Notes under the pieces: model-generated | Told to the model about the DNA's origin: nothing | Databases searched by the model: none | The model's input: the letters and a program-made list of their open reading frames with translations, nothing else | Source of the DNA: JBMOGA01 sp049318625 | GTDB lineage: Bacteria; Pseudomonadota; Alphaproteobacteria; Rhizobiales; Hyphomicrobiaceae | Assembly: GCA_049318625.1 (NCBI GenBank) | Contig: JBMOGA010000064.1 | Coordinates: 1-21,116, forward strand | Direction: 5' to 3' | Length of the DNA: 21,116 nucleotides | Shown here: positions 8,680 to 16,761 of the stretch, piece by piece | Position numbering within the stretch: position 1 is the first letter of the stretch | How the letters are laid out: each line of letters begins with the position of its first letter | Made by a program: the position numbers and the translations under genes

Positions 8680-9453
8680 ATGCCTGGACAGCAGGGTCCG
8701 CATGTCGTTTCGATCTATCGTTACCCGGTGAAGGGCATGACGCCTGAACCGATGGCGCGTGTTGCGCTCACCCCCGGCGAGCCGCTGCCTTTCGACCGCG
8801 GCTGGGCGATCGAAAACGGCGGCGGGCGGTTCGATCCCGAGGCTCCGAAATATCTGCCCAAGATCAATTTCGTGATGCTGATGCGGGACGAGCGTCTGGC
8901 CAGCCTCGAGGCGCGTTTCGACGAGGCCGACAAGACGCTCACCATCTTGCGCGCCGGCAAGCAGGTGGCGCGCGGCAATCTCGAGACGAAGATCGGCCGG
9001 CAGATGATCGAGCAGTTCCTGGCCGCCTACATGAAGGCCGAACTGCGCGGCGCCCCGCGGATCGTTTCGGCGCCGGGGCACAGTTTCTCCGATGTGCCAT
9101 CGCGCTGCGTCCACCTCATCAACCTCGAGAGTGTTCGCGATCTGGCCCGCAAGATCGGGAAGCCGGTCGATCCGCTCCGGTTCCGGGCCAACATCGTGCT
9201 CGACGGGGTGCCGGCCTGGCAGGAACTCGGCTGGACCGGCCAGACGCTTGAGATCGGCGGCGTGGTGCTCGAAGTGTTCAAGCGGACGCAGCGGTGTGAT
9301 GCGACCAATGTCGATCCGGCCACGGCGGCCCGCGACATGGCGATCCCAGCCAATCTGATGCGCCACTGGGGGCACAGCGATTTCGGTGTCTATGCCATGG
9401 TGAAGCGAGGTGGCGAGATCGCGTGCGGGCAGGCGGTGTCGCTGTCGGCCTGA
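8680..9453 (+). CDS. MOSC domain protein (YcbX/mARC type)
   Basis: A 257-aa protein with an N-terminal MOSC beta-barrel (about 8-110, SIYRYPVKGMTPEPMARVAL) and a C-terminal MOSC domain (about 125-255). Cys206 in TQRCDATNVDP occupies the place of the cysteine that ligates molybdenum cofactor in the mARC/YcbX group, and RFRANIVLDG (167-176) matches the conserved Arg-Phe-Arg-x-Asn motif there. A molybdenum-dependent reductase of N-hydroxylated compounds is therefore plausible; the substrate is unknown. There is no fused ferredoxin domain, so an external electron donor would be needed. ATG 8680 is preceded by GGAGG at four bases. It stands divergent from clpB and convergent with the DUF4167 gene, without cofactor genes nearby. 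Confidence 0.85.
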   Translation: MPGQQGPHVVSIYRYPVKGMTPEPMARVALTPGEPLPFDRGWAIENGGGRFDPEAPKYLPKINFVMLMRDERLASLEARFDEADKTLTILRAGKQVARGNLETKIGRQMIEQFLAAYMKAELRGAPRIVSAPGHSFSDVPSRCVHLINLESVRDLARKIGKPVDPLRFRANIVLDGVPAWQELGWTGQTLEIGGVVLEVFKRTQRCDATNVDPATAARDMAIPANLMRHWGHSDFGVYAMVKRGGEIACGQAVSLSA

Positions 9454-9472
9454 CGGATGCGGTCAACGAAAA

Positions 9473-9500
9473 GGCCCGGGGCGCTTGCAGCCGCCGGGCC
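9473..9500 (-). terminator. Rho-independent terminator of the DUF4167 gene
   Basis: GGCCCGG / CCGGGCC make a 7-bp stem that extends inward by GGC/GCC with a bulge. On the minus strand it is followed by TTTTCGTT. It lies 30 bases behind the stop of the DUF4167 gene and 20 bases behind that of the convergent MOSC gene. Confidence 0.65.
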
Positions 9501-9529
9501 TCGATGTCTTCAATTTGCGTTTTCGACCG

Positions 9530-10483
9530 TCACACGACCGGCTTGTCGGGTGCCACGTCGGGGGCGGGGCTCTCGCCATTCACCTCCTCGACCGGCTGCT
9601 CGCGCCGCGGCCGGCGGACCGGGCGACGGAGAAACTCCGGCTGCTCGTAGCCCTGGCCGAAGCGGTCGCGCCGGCGGTCCTGGCGCTGGGCCGGGGCCTG
9701 GTCGGCCGTCGCGGGATCGACCGGCAGCGGCGCGCTCATCGGCGGCGGCTGATCGATCGGAACCGGACGCGGCTCGCGGGCTTCGCGGAACTCACGAGGT
9801 TCGCGGGGCTCGCGCTGCTCCCTGGGCTCACGCGGCTCCCGGGGCTCGCGGAACTCGCGCGGTTCGCGCTGTTCACGCGGCTCACGGGGCTCCCGCGGGC
9901 GGAACTCTCGGCCCTCGCGCGGCTGATGCTGCCGGAAGCCTTCGCCCTGACGGTCCTGCCGTTCATGGCGTGGCGGACGCGGCGGCATGGGATTGCCGTT
10001 CTCGTCGAGCCGCGGACCACCCTGGGGTTGGCCCTGATTCGACGGATCGTAGACGCGGGGTTGCGGCTCGTAGCCCCGCTGCGGCAGCGCCCCCATCTCT
10101 GGGGACATATCGTCGCCTTCCTCGTCGCCGTAGTCGTCGCCGTGCTCGCCCTGCTCACCGAACGGGCGCTGGCGGCCCATTCCGGCGCCATCGCCGCCCG
10201 TCTGCTGCATCTGCTGCTCGCGGTAGGCCATGATGATGCGGTTGTAGTGCTCGGCGTGCTGAAGGTAGTTTTCAGCGAGAACCGGATCGCCCGAGACCGA
10301 CGCATCGCGTGCCAGCGACATGTACTTCTCGGCGATGTGTGCCGGCGTGCCGCGGATTTTTACATCCGGCCCGTTGGACTCGAAGCTCCTTGCGAGCGGA
10401 TTGTGACTCTTGCGGTTGTTATTGTTGTTATTGTTGTTGTTGTTACGACCGCGGCCCCTACGATTTTGTTGTCCCTGCCTCAT
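9530..10483 (-). CDS. DUF4167 protein with Asn run and Arg-Glu-Pro repeats
   Basis: A 317-aa protein of unknown function, typical of Hyphomicrobiales. It begins MRQGQQNRRGRGR, followed by ten asparagines (14-23). The conserved DUF4167 domain follows at about 28-90: NPLARSFESNGPDVKIRG, then HIAEKYMSLARDASVSGDPV and AENYLQHAEHYNRIIMAY. The rest is low complexity: a Gln/Gly/Asp part, then Arg-Glu-Pro/Gln/Phe triplets (about 185-250), then Pro-rich and basic ends. Arg-Gly-Arg motifs and disorder suggest RNA binding, which is inference. ATG 10483 is preferred because family members start with this motif and GGGA lies upstream; an ATG at 10531 would add 16 residues without a ribosome site. It has a long leader behind prmC and no signal peptide. 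Confidence 0.88.
   Translation of the reverse strand: MRQGQQNRRGRGRNNNNNNNNNNRKSHNPLARSFESNGPDVKIRGTPAHIAEKYMSLARDASVSGDPVLAENYLQHAEHYNRIIMAYREQQMQQTGGDGAGMGRQRPFGEQGEHGDDYGDEEGDDMSPEMGALPQRGYEPQPRVYDPSNQGQPQGGPRLDENGNPMPPRPPRHERQDRQGEGFRQHQPREGREFRPREPREPREQREPREFREPREPREPREQREPREPREFREAREPRPVPIDQPPPMSAPLPVDPATADQAPAQRQDRRRDRFGQGYEQPEFLRRPVRRPRREQPVEEVNGESPAPDVAPDKPVV
9771..9918. repeat. Degenerate tandem repeat coding for Arg-Glu-Pro/Gln/Phe
   Basis: About 150 bases made of 9-base units (complement of CGCGAGCCC and variants) inside the DUF4167 gene. The unit is one REP triplet, with every second to fourth copy changed to REQ or REF. The number of copies is probably variable among relatives. 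Confidence 0.75.
10415..10444. repeat. Trinucleotide repeat coding for ten asparagines
   Basis: Ten AAC/AAT codons in a row, mostly AAC, near the 5' end of the DUF4167 gene. The AT-rich run stands out in the GC-rich surroundings, and slippage would change the number of Asn residues while keeping the frame. Confidence 0.85.
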
Positions 10484-10885
10484 GCGATCCCAGTCTTGAG
10501 CCTCGATGTTCTTGGATGTTTTGTTCTGCATGCGGTCGACGTGCGGAGCCCACTCGCGGCCATCGCACCCCCACCCAGGTCAGCACCACACACGCGGGCC
10601 AACCTGCTCAGTCCCTACCAACGGCGATCGTGCTCGTGGCGTGTCTGCGTCGGGTCTTAACGGCCTTCTCAGTGGTTGCGCGTCCCGAGGCCCTGCATGC
10701 GCAGCGACGAAAGGAACCTTACGAAGAAACCTTCCACTGTCTCGGATCGTGAACGACGTCGACAGTTTCTCTGGGTTTCGCCATTCGGGCGCTTCAGCAG
10801 GCTTTCTGCCTGCGATGTTTACCCTGCCGCACGTTTGGACATTATAGCACCGGCCGAGGTGATCCAAGTGTTTTTTCAGTAGCGG
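10484..10885 (-). other. 402-bp gap: long leader of the DUF4167 gene, no gene seen
   Basis: No convincing protein gene lies here; short open frames have no family features. A promoter-like pair near the prmC side (10841-10867) would give a leader of about 350 nt for the DUF4167 gene. The leader contains a GCAGGC / GCCTGC hairpin (10797-10813, 6-bp perfect stem) and an ACTGTC / GACAGT inverted repeat farther in. I cannot match it to a known riboswitch or small RNA by eye. Confidence 0.5.
10841..10867 (-). promoter_or_regulatory. Candidate sigma-70 promoter behind prmC
   Basis: On the minus strand TTGGAT is followed after 15 bases by a perfect TATAAT. The spacing is two bases short of ideal. 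It starts about 20 bases after the prmC stop and points at the DUF4167 gene. Confidence 0.5.
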
Positions 10886-11782
10886 TTACAATTGTGACTT
10901 GACCGCCACACAACGGGCCACCCCGGCCAGATCGCGGAAGATCGCGGGCTGCCGCAGTCCATGGGTGGCTGCGATCTGCAACACATCTGCAGCCTGGTCG
11001 AAGCCCACCTCGAGCAGCACCCAGCCGCCGGGCACCACCGCGGACGCGCCGGCCAGGATCTCGCGATAGACGGCGAGACCGTCGGGACCGCCGTCGAGGG
11101 CGCCTCGGGGGTCGAAGCGGGCGACCTCCGGTGCGAGCCCGGCAATGTCGGCTGAAGGAATATAGGGCGGGTTGGATACGAGCAGGTCGAAGGGGCCGAC
11201 GATGCCTGCGAGGGACGCCGCGACCTGCCAGGTGGCCCGGTCGGCGACGCCCAGGCGCTCGGCATTGATGCGGGCGACGGTGAGGGCGGCCGGGTCGATA
11301 TCGGTGCCGAGGCCGCGGGCGTTCGGCCACTCGGCCAGCAGCGTCACAACGATGGCACCGGTTCCAGTACCGATGTCCAGGATGCGGATCGGTCGGTCCC
11401 GCCATCCTTCCGGGCCGGCCAGGGCGAGGGCGGCCTCGACGATGGTCTCGGTGTCGGGGCGAGGGTCGAGGGTGGCGGGCGTGACGACGAACTCACGTCC
11501 ATAGAACCCGCGCCGGCCGAGGATGCGCGCGACGGGCTCGCGGTCGAGGCGGCGGCGCTGTGCCTCTTCCAGCCGCCCAGCGATCTCGGCGGGCACGGTC
11601 CGCTGCGGCTCGGTGATCAGCGCGGCGCTCGTGCAGCCGGCGATTTCCGTGACCAGCAGGCGGGCGTCGCGCTCGGGTGTTTCGAGGCCGGCGCCGCGAA
11701 AGGTGGCCGTCAGCCGACGCACCGCCGCGGCGAGCGTTTCGGGCGCGCCGGCGGCAGGGTCGGTCAGATCAGTGGCGGGCAT
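10886..11782 (-). CDS. prmC: Release factor glutamine methyltransferase PrmC (HemK)
   Basis: A SAM-dependent enzyme of 298 aa that methylates the glutamine of the GGQ motif of RF1 and RF2, which raises termination efficiency. The N-terminal helical domain (1-95) binds the release factor. The Rossmann domain holds the SAM loop ILDIGTGTGAIVV (134-146), an acidic position GTDIDPAAL and the catalytic NPPYIPS (204-210) that grips the glutamine. The length is normal. ATG 11782 overlaps the end of prfA by 14 bases, with GGAAG upstream inside prfA. Enzyme and substrate are thus made from one message. The stop is TAA, followed by a promoter-like site for the next gene. Confidence 0.95.
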   Translation of the reverse strand: MPATDLTDPAAGAPETLAAAVRRLTATFRGAGLETPERDARLLVTEIAGCTSAALITEPQRTVPAEIAGRLEEAQRRRLDREPVARILGRRGFYGREFVVTPATLDPRPDTETIVEAALALAGPEGWRDRPIRILDIGTGTGAIVVTLLAEWPNARGLGTDIDPAALTVARINAERLGVADRATWQVAASLAGIVGPFDLLVSNPPYIPSADIAGLAPEVARFDPRGALDGGPDGLAVYREILAGASAVVPGGWVLLEVGFDQAADVLQIAATHGLRQPAIFRDLAGVARCVAVKSQL

Positions 11783-12857
11783 CGGCTTCCATGGCGGCGA
11801 GCTGGGTTGCCTGATGATCCGTAATCAGGGCTTCGATCAGCTCCTCGAGTGCCGGGCCTTCGAGCACCTGTTCCAGCTTGTGGAGGGTCAGATTGATGCG
11901 GTGGTCGGTGATGCGGCCCTGGGGAAAATTGTAGGTCCGGATGCGCTGCGACCGGTCGCCCGATCCGACCTGGTCCTTGCGCTGGGCCGAACGCTCGCTC
12001 GCCAGCTTTTCGCGCTGGATCTCGAACAGGCGGGAACGGAGCACCTGCATCGCGAGGCGGCGGTTCTGATGCTGGGATTTTTCGGCCGAGACGACGATGA
12101 TGCCGGTCGGCAAGTGGGTGATGCGGACGGCGCTCTCGGTCTTATTGACGTGCTGGCCGCCGGCGCCGGACGCGCGCATGGTGTCGATGCGGATCTCCTC
12201 GGGGCGGATGTCGAGATCGACCTCCTCGGCCTCGGGCAGGACGGCCACGGTGGCGGCGGAGGTGTGGATGCGCCCGCTCGCCTCGGTGACCGGCACGCGC
12301 TGCACGCGATGGACGCCGGATTCGAATTTCAGGCGCGCGAACACGCCTTCGCCGGTGATCGAGGCGGTCACTTCCTTGAGGCCGCCGAGATCGTTCTCCG
12401 AAAGCGAGATCAGTTCGACCTTCCAGCCGCGGCTTTCGGCATAGCGGCTGTACATCCGGTACAGATCGGCGGCGAACAGCGCCGCTTCGTCGCCGCCGGT
12501 GCCCGCCCGCACTTCGAGAATGGCGCTGCGCTCGTCGGCCGAGTCTTTCGGCAGCAGCTGGATCATGAGGCGTCGCTCGAGCTCCGCGATCCGCCCGGCG
12601 ATGGCGTCGGCCTCGTCGCGGGCCAAGGCCGCCATCTCCTTGTCGGCGCCGGGCTCGGCGAGCATGGCGGCAATCTCGACCCGCTCCTTCTCCAAATTGC
12701 GGAGCGTCTGGATGGTTTCGACCACGGGGGAGAGCTCGGAGAACTCCTTCGAGAGCTTCACGAACTGCGGCTGGGCGGTGCCGCGGCTCAGCTCATCCTG
12801 GAGCATCTCCCAGCGGTTGACGAGACGTTCGAGTTTCTCCTCGGGCAGCTTGCTCAT
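11769..12857 (-). CDS. prfA: Peptide chain release factor 1
   Basis: Release factor 1 reads UAA and UAG in the ribosomal A site and triggers peptide release. The 362 aa contain the GGQ catalytic motif in ASGAGGQHVNKTESAV (GGQ at 233-235) and the stop-codon-reading Pro-x-Thr motif as PVT (189-191, in RVPVTEASGRIHTS). The latter distinguishes it from RF2. The N-terminal coiled helical domain and the AGTGGDEAALFA segment are normal. The ATG at 12857 fits the family start (MSKLPEEKLERL), though its Shine-Dalgarno is weak, so coupling to ptsP 51 bp upstream is possible. Its 3' end overlaps prmC. Confidence 0.97.
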   Translation of the reverse strand: MSKLPEEKLERLVNRWEMLQDELSRGTAQPQFVKLSKEFSELSPVVETIQTLRNLEKERVEIAAMLAEPGADKEMAALARDEADAIAGRIAELERRLMIQLLPKDSADERSAILEVRAGTGGDEAALFAADLYRMYSRYAESRGWKVELISLSENDLGGLKEVTASITGEGVFARLKFESGVHRVQRVPVTEASGRIHTSAATVAVLPEAEEVDLDIRPEEIRIDTMRASGAGGQHVNKTESAVRITHLPTGIIVVSAEKSQHQNRRLAMQVLRSRLFEIQREKLASERSAQRKDQVGSGDRSQRIRTYNFPQGRITDHRINLTLHKLEQVLEGPALEELIEALITDHQATQLAAMEADARH

Positions 12858-12908
12858 GGACGGTCTGTCGAATCTCGGTTCTGGGGCGGCGGGGCGCGGC
12901 GCCGGTTG

Positions 12909-15197
12909 CTAAAGCTGCACGCCGTCGCGTGTTGCGAAGTTCAGGAGGTCACCGCGCACGGAGCCGGACGCACGCTGCAGCAGCTCGGTCATGCGGGCCT
13001 CGATGCGGCTGGCATCGAGCGACAGGATCATCGCCTTGACCGGGCCGATGGAGGCCGGCGCCATCGAGATCGAGCGGAAGCCGAGACCGATCAGGGTCAT
13101 GGCTTCCAGCGGCCGGCCGGCCATTTCGCCACACAGGTTGACCGGCACGCCGTGGCGCTGGCCGGCCTCGGTGATCGTCTTGAGGGCGCGCAGGGAGGCG
13201 ACGCTCAACGGATCATAAAGGCCGGCGACCTTCGGATTCGAGCGGTCGGCCGCGAACAGGAACTGCATCAGGTCGTTGCTGCCGACCGATACGAAATCGA
13301 CCTTCGGCATCAGATGGTCGAGTTCGAACAGGATGCTCGGCACCTCGATCATGGCACCGACGCGAACGGTGGCTGGCTCGCGACCGGTCCGCGCACGCAT
13401 CAGATTGCGCTCGTGTTCGATCCAGACACGCGCGGCGTCGACCTCGGAGGCGACGCTGATCATCGGGATCATGAGGTCGAGCGGGCGTGAGCCCGCCGCC
13501 ATCAACAGCGCCCGCACCTGGGCGCGCAAAAGGGCAGGTCTGTCGAGTGACATGCGGATCGCCCGCCAGCCGATGGCCGGGTTCTCCTCGCTCGGCATGC
13601 GCAGATACGGCAGCACCTTGTCGCCGCCGACATCGAGGGCACGGAATATGACGGGCTTGTCGTTGGCCGCATCGAGCACGGATTTGTACATCGCCATCTG
13701 GCGTTCGATGCGCGGGAACGTCGCCGAGATCATGAACTGCAGCTCGGTGCGGAACAGCCCGATCCCATCGGCGCCGGACTCGACAAGGTGCGAGATGTCG
13801 ACCGGCAGCCCGGCATTCATGTGCAGATTGATGCGGCGGCCGTCCAGCGTCACGGCGGCCTTGTCGCGCAACGCCTGATACTGGCGCTGGCGACGGGCGC
13901 GAAATCGTACTTTGTCCGAGTACGCCAGGACGACGTCGGCGGACGGACGGACGTGCACCTCGCCGGTCTCGCCGTCGACGATGATGGGGTCGTCGTTGGC
14001 GACGCGCTCGACGAGGCCGACGACCTGGCCGACGGCGGGCAGCCCGAGCGCCTTGGCGACGATGGCGACGTGGCTCTGGCGGCTGCCGTCCTCGATGATC
14101 AGCGCGCGCAGCCGCGAGCGGTCATAGTCCAGCAGTTCGGCCGGACCCATGGTGCGCGCGACCAGGATGGTGTCGCTCGGCAGATTGAGGCGGTCGGGGC
14201 CGCTCGGGCGGCCGACCAGAATGCGCAGTAGCCGATCAGACAGATCGTCGAGGTCGCGCAGCCGCTCGCGCCAGAACGAGTCGTTCTGGCGCAGCATGCG
14301 GGCTCGCGTGGCGTTGGCGACGCGCTCGACGGCGGCCTCGGCGGTCAGGCCTTCCTTGACCGCATCGCGCAGCCGGCGGCTCCAACCGCGGTCGTTGGCG
14401 AACATCCGGTACGCTTCGAGGACCTCGCGGTGGGCGCCGGCGCCTTGCACGCCCTCGCGTCCCATCATCTCGTCGAGGTGGTTGCGGAGTTCGACCACGG
14501 CCGTCTCGAGCCGCTGCAACTCGGCTTCGGGGTCCTCGGCCAGCAGGTGCGTGACGACCACGCGCGGTTCGTGGAGCACGACATGGCCGAGGGCGATGCC
14601 GTCGGAGATCGGCTCGCCCTCCAGCACCGCGGTCAGCGACCGGCTGATCTCGCCGGCGCCGCCGACACCGGCGACGGACCCGGAGACGAGATGCTCGGCG
14701 ATGACCATCGCGGTCGTCTGCAGCACCTCGACGTCCTCGTCGCTGTAGGTGCGGGGTGTGCGATTCTGAATGACCAGCACGCCGAGGACCGTGCCGGCGC
14801 GCAGGATCGGCACCGCCAGCAGCGAGTGATAGATCTCTTCGCCGGTCTCCGGGCGATAGGAGAAGGCCGGGTGGCTCGGGGCGTCGGGCTCGTTGACGGG
14901 CGCGGCCAGCTCGGCGCAGCGGCCGACCAGACCTTCGCCGCGCTTCATGCGGGTCTGATGGACCGCTTCGGGCTTGAGGCCTTCGGTGGCGAACAGTTCG
15001 AGCGAGGAGTCCTGGCGGCGCAGATAGATCGAGCAGACTTCGGCCACCATCAGGCCGGCGATCTGGCGGACGATCTTGTCGAGGCGGGCCTGGCCGTCGC
15101 TCGGCTCGGCCATGATCTCGCGCAGCCGGCGCATGATGACGCGCAGCGTTGTTTCGCTGGCATGACCTCGCGAGTCGTCCCCGCGCCTCGTCTGCAT
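12909..15197 (-). CDS. ptsP: PEP-protein phosphotransferase PtsP (enzyme I of nitrogen PTS)
   Basis: Enzyme I-Ntr takes phosphate from PEP and passes it to NPr, feeding a regulatory rather than sugar-transporting chain. From the ATG at 15197 the protein has 762 aa. A GAF domain lies at about 30-175 (MVAEVCSIYL, then LAVPILRAGTVLGVLVIQNR) and senses glutamine or 2-oxoglutarate in relatives. The enzyme I N-domain follows, with the phosphorylated histidine H376 in EDGSRQSHVAIVAK. The PEP-binding barrel contains FRALDVGGDK, GSNDLMQFLFAADRSNP and the acid-base cysteine in NLCGEMAGRP. A GTG at 15239 with GAGG four bases upstream is an alternative start adding 14 residues; both sites are imperfect. 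It lies 155 bp behind lysC and before prfA on the same strand. Confidence 0.95.
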   Translation of the reverse strand: MQTRRGDDSRGHASETTLRVIMRRLREIMAEPSDGQARLDKIVRQIAGLMVAEVCSIYLRRQDSSLELFATEGLKPEAVHQTRMKRGEGLVGRCAELAAPVNEPDAPSHPAFSYRPETGEEIYHSLLAVPILRAGTVLGVLVIQNRTPRTYSDEDVEVLQTTAMVIAEHLVSGSVAGVGGAGEISRSLTAVLEGEPISDGIALGHVVLHEPRVVVTHLLAEDPEAELQRLETAVVELRNHLDEMMGREGVQGAGAHREVLEAYRMFANDRGWSRRLRDAVKEGLTAEAAVERVANATRARMLRQNDSFWRERLRDLDDLSDRLLRILVGRPSGPDRLNLPSDTILVARTMGPAELLDYDRSRLRALIIEDGSRQSHVAIVAKALGLPAVGQVVGLVERVANDDPIIVDGETGEVHVRPSADVVLAYSDKVRFRARRQRQYQALRDKAAVTLDGRRINLHMNAGLPVDISHLVESGADGIGLFRTELQFMISATFPRIERQMAMYKSVLDAANDKPVIFRALDVGGDKVLPYLRMPSEENPAIGWRAIRMSLDRPALLRAQVRALLMAAGSRPLDLMIPMISVASEVDAARVWIEHERNLMRARTGREPATVRVGAMIEVPSILFELDHLMPKVDFVSVGSNDLMQFLFAADRSNPKVAGLYDPLSVASLRALKTITEAGQRHGVPVNLCGEMAGRPLEAMTLIGLGFRSISMAPASIGPVKAMILSLDASRIEARMTELLQRASGSVRGDLLNFATRDGVQL

Positions 15198-15352
15198 CGG
15201 CGGCTGCCGTTCCTCGCGCTCCCGGGGGCCAACCCCCACGGGGCCTCAAATGTCTCGTATCGCCGATCTGGCGCCATGCCAACACGGCGCACGATCGCAT
15301 TCTGAAATAGCGGGCCGCACTGGCGACCCCCGTATCGGCTGCGGGCGCCGCG

Positions 15353-16615
15353 CTACTCGGCGTCCAGTCCGTACAGCGTATGCAGGATGCGCACCGCGAG
15401 CTCGGCATACGCCGCATCGATCAACACGCTGATCTTGATCTCGGATGTGGTGATCGCGAGAATATTGATGCCGCGGTCGGCCAGGGCCTGGAACATCGAC
15501 GCGGCGACGCCGGCGTGGCTGCGCATGCCGATACCGATCACCGAGACCTTGACGACGTCGGCCGAACTCTTGACGTCGAAATAGCCGATGTCCGCGCGGG
15601 CCCCCTTCAGGACCTCCAGCGCCCGCGGCAGTTCGCTCGCCTGGACGGTGAAGGTCATGTCGGTGTGCACGCCGTCCGACGACAGGTTCTGCACGATCAT
15701 GTCGACGTTGATGTTGGCCTCGGCCAGCGGGCCGAAGATGCGGGCGGCGACGCCCGGCTTGTCGGCGACCTTGAGGATGGTGACCTTGGCCTCGTCCTTG
15801 GCGTAGGCGATCCCGCTGACGACCTGCTGCTCCACGATCTCATCCTCGTCGCAAACGGTGGTTCCCAGGGTGCTGTCCTCGCCGGTCCTGACGGGCGGCA
15901 TGGCGTCGGGGGCCACGAAGCTCGACAGCACACGCACGCGCATCCGATGAACCATCGCGAGTTCGACGGAGCGCGTTTGCAGGACTTTCGACCCGAGGGA
16001 TGCCATCTCCAGCATCTCCTCGTACGATACTTTCGGCAAGCGCCGGGCCTTCGAGACGATCCGCGGGTCGGTGGTGTAAACCCCGTCGACGTCCGTGTAG
16101 ATGTCGCAGATATCGGCCTCGAGCGCCACGGCGATGGCGACGGCGCTGGTATCGGAGCCGCCGCGGCCGAGGGTGGCGATGCGGTTGGCCTCGGGCTCGA
16201 TGCCCTGGAAGCCGGTGACCACCGCCACCTCGCCCTGATCCAGACGCTCGCGCAGCCTGGCGCCGTCGATGTCGAGGATGCGGGCGGATCCGTGCGCCTT
16301 GTCGGTGACGATCGGGATCTGCCAGCCCTGCCACGACCGCGCCGGCACGCCCATCGACTGAAGGACGATGGCGAGGAGACCCGCCGTCACCTGCTCGCCC
16401 GAGGCGACGATGGCGTCGTACTCGCGCGCGTCGTGCAGCAGCGAGGCCTCGCGGACCCAGCCGACGAGCTGATTGGTGGCGCCGGCCATGGCCGAGACGA
16501 CGACGGCCACGCGATTGCCGCCGTCGACCTCGCGTTTCACATGCCGCGCCACGTTGCGGATGCGCTCCACATTGGCGACGGACGTGCCGCCGAACTTCAT
16601 GACGACGATGGCCAT
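15353..16615 (-). CDS. lysC: Aspartate kinase LysC
   Basis: Phosphorylates aspartate, opening the route to lysine, threonine and methionine. The 420 aa show the kinase start MAIVVMKFGGTSVANVERI (KFGGTS at 7-12), the active-site LASGEQVTAGL-type region at 70-80 (VASGEQVTAGLLA), the nucleotide-binding GRGGSDTSAVAIA (150-162) and TDVDGVYTTDPRI. Two C-terminal ACT domains (about 265-340 and 345-420, with DKPGVAARIFGPLAEANINV and MRSHAGVAASMFQALADRGI) make it a feedback-regulated monofunctional enzyme. ATG 16615 is set by the conserved N-terminus; the upstream extension is not protein-like. The leader contains a CACGGC / GCCGTG hairpin (16652-16667). ubiG is divergent. asd, the next pathway step, lies 2.7 kb away as a separate unit. 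Confidence 0.97.
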   Translation of the reverse strand: MAIVVMKFGGTSVANVERIRNVARHVKREVDGGNRVAVVVSAMAGATNQLVGWVREASLLHDAREYDAIVASGEQVTAGLLAIVLQSMGVPARSWQGWQIPIVTDKAHGSARILDIDGARLRERLDQGEVAVVTGFQGIEPEANRIATLGRGGSDTSAVAIAVALEADICDIYTDVDGVYTTDPRIVSKARRLPKVSYEEMLEMASLGSKVLQTRSVELAMVHRMRVRVLSSFVAPDAMPPVRTGEDSTLGTTVCDEDEIVEQQVVSGIAYAKDEAKVTILKVADKPGVAARIFGPLAEANINVDMIVQNLSSDGVHTDMTFTVQASELPRALEVLKGARADIGYFDVKSSADVVKVSVIGIGMRSHAGVAASMFQALADRGINILAITTSEIKISVLIDAAYAELAVRILHTLYGLDAE

Positions 16616-16704
16616 GGGAGACCCGCTCGTCGCGCACACCCGTCGGGCGGTCACGGCTCGTGCCGTGCGACGCTCGCGCCGACGTGCCGCGCGACTCTCA
16701 AGTG

Positions 16705-16732
16705 TTGAAACCCTCTTTGCGGGCGGTACTCT
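16705..16732 (+). promoter_or_regulatory. Candidate promoter of ubiG
   Basis: TTGAAA is followed after 16 bases by TACTCT, 29 bases before the ubiG start codon. The match to sigma-70 boxes is fair. Confidence 0.35.
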
Positions 16733-16761
16733 TATCGGTAACGGTCGGAGGCTGCAACCGC

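Noticed and set aside
9771..9918. CRISPR-like or other non-coding repeat array
   Set aside because: The units are 9 bases long without spacers and in frame with Arg-Glu-Pro triplets of a protein, so this is a coding repeat.
9410..10660. Leu-rich plus-strand frame resembling leucine-rich repeats
   Set aside because: It is the reverse reading of the Arg-Glu-Pro codon repeat of the DUF4167 gene, so the leucine pattern is an artefact.
11523..13490. Open frame of 655 codons on the plus strand opposite prmC, prfA and the end of ptsP
   Set aside because: It crosses three certain genes on the opposite strand and has no recognisable domain; an effect of high GC at third codon positions.
16616..16761. 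Lysine riboswitch in front of lysC
   Set aside because: The gap to the divergent ubiG is under 150 bases and holds only one short hairpin; the large lysine-riboswitch fold does not fit.
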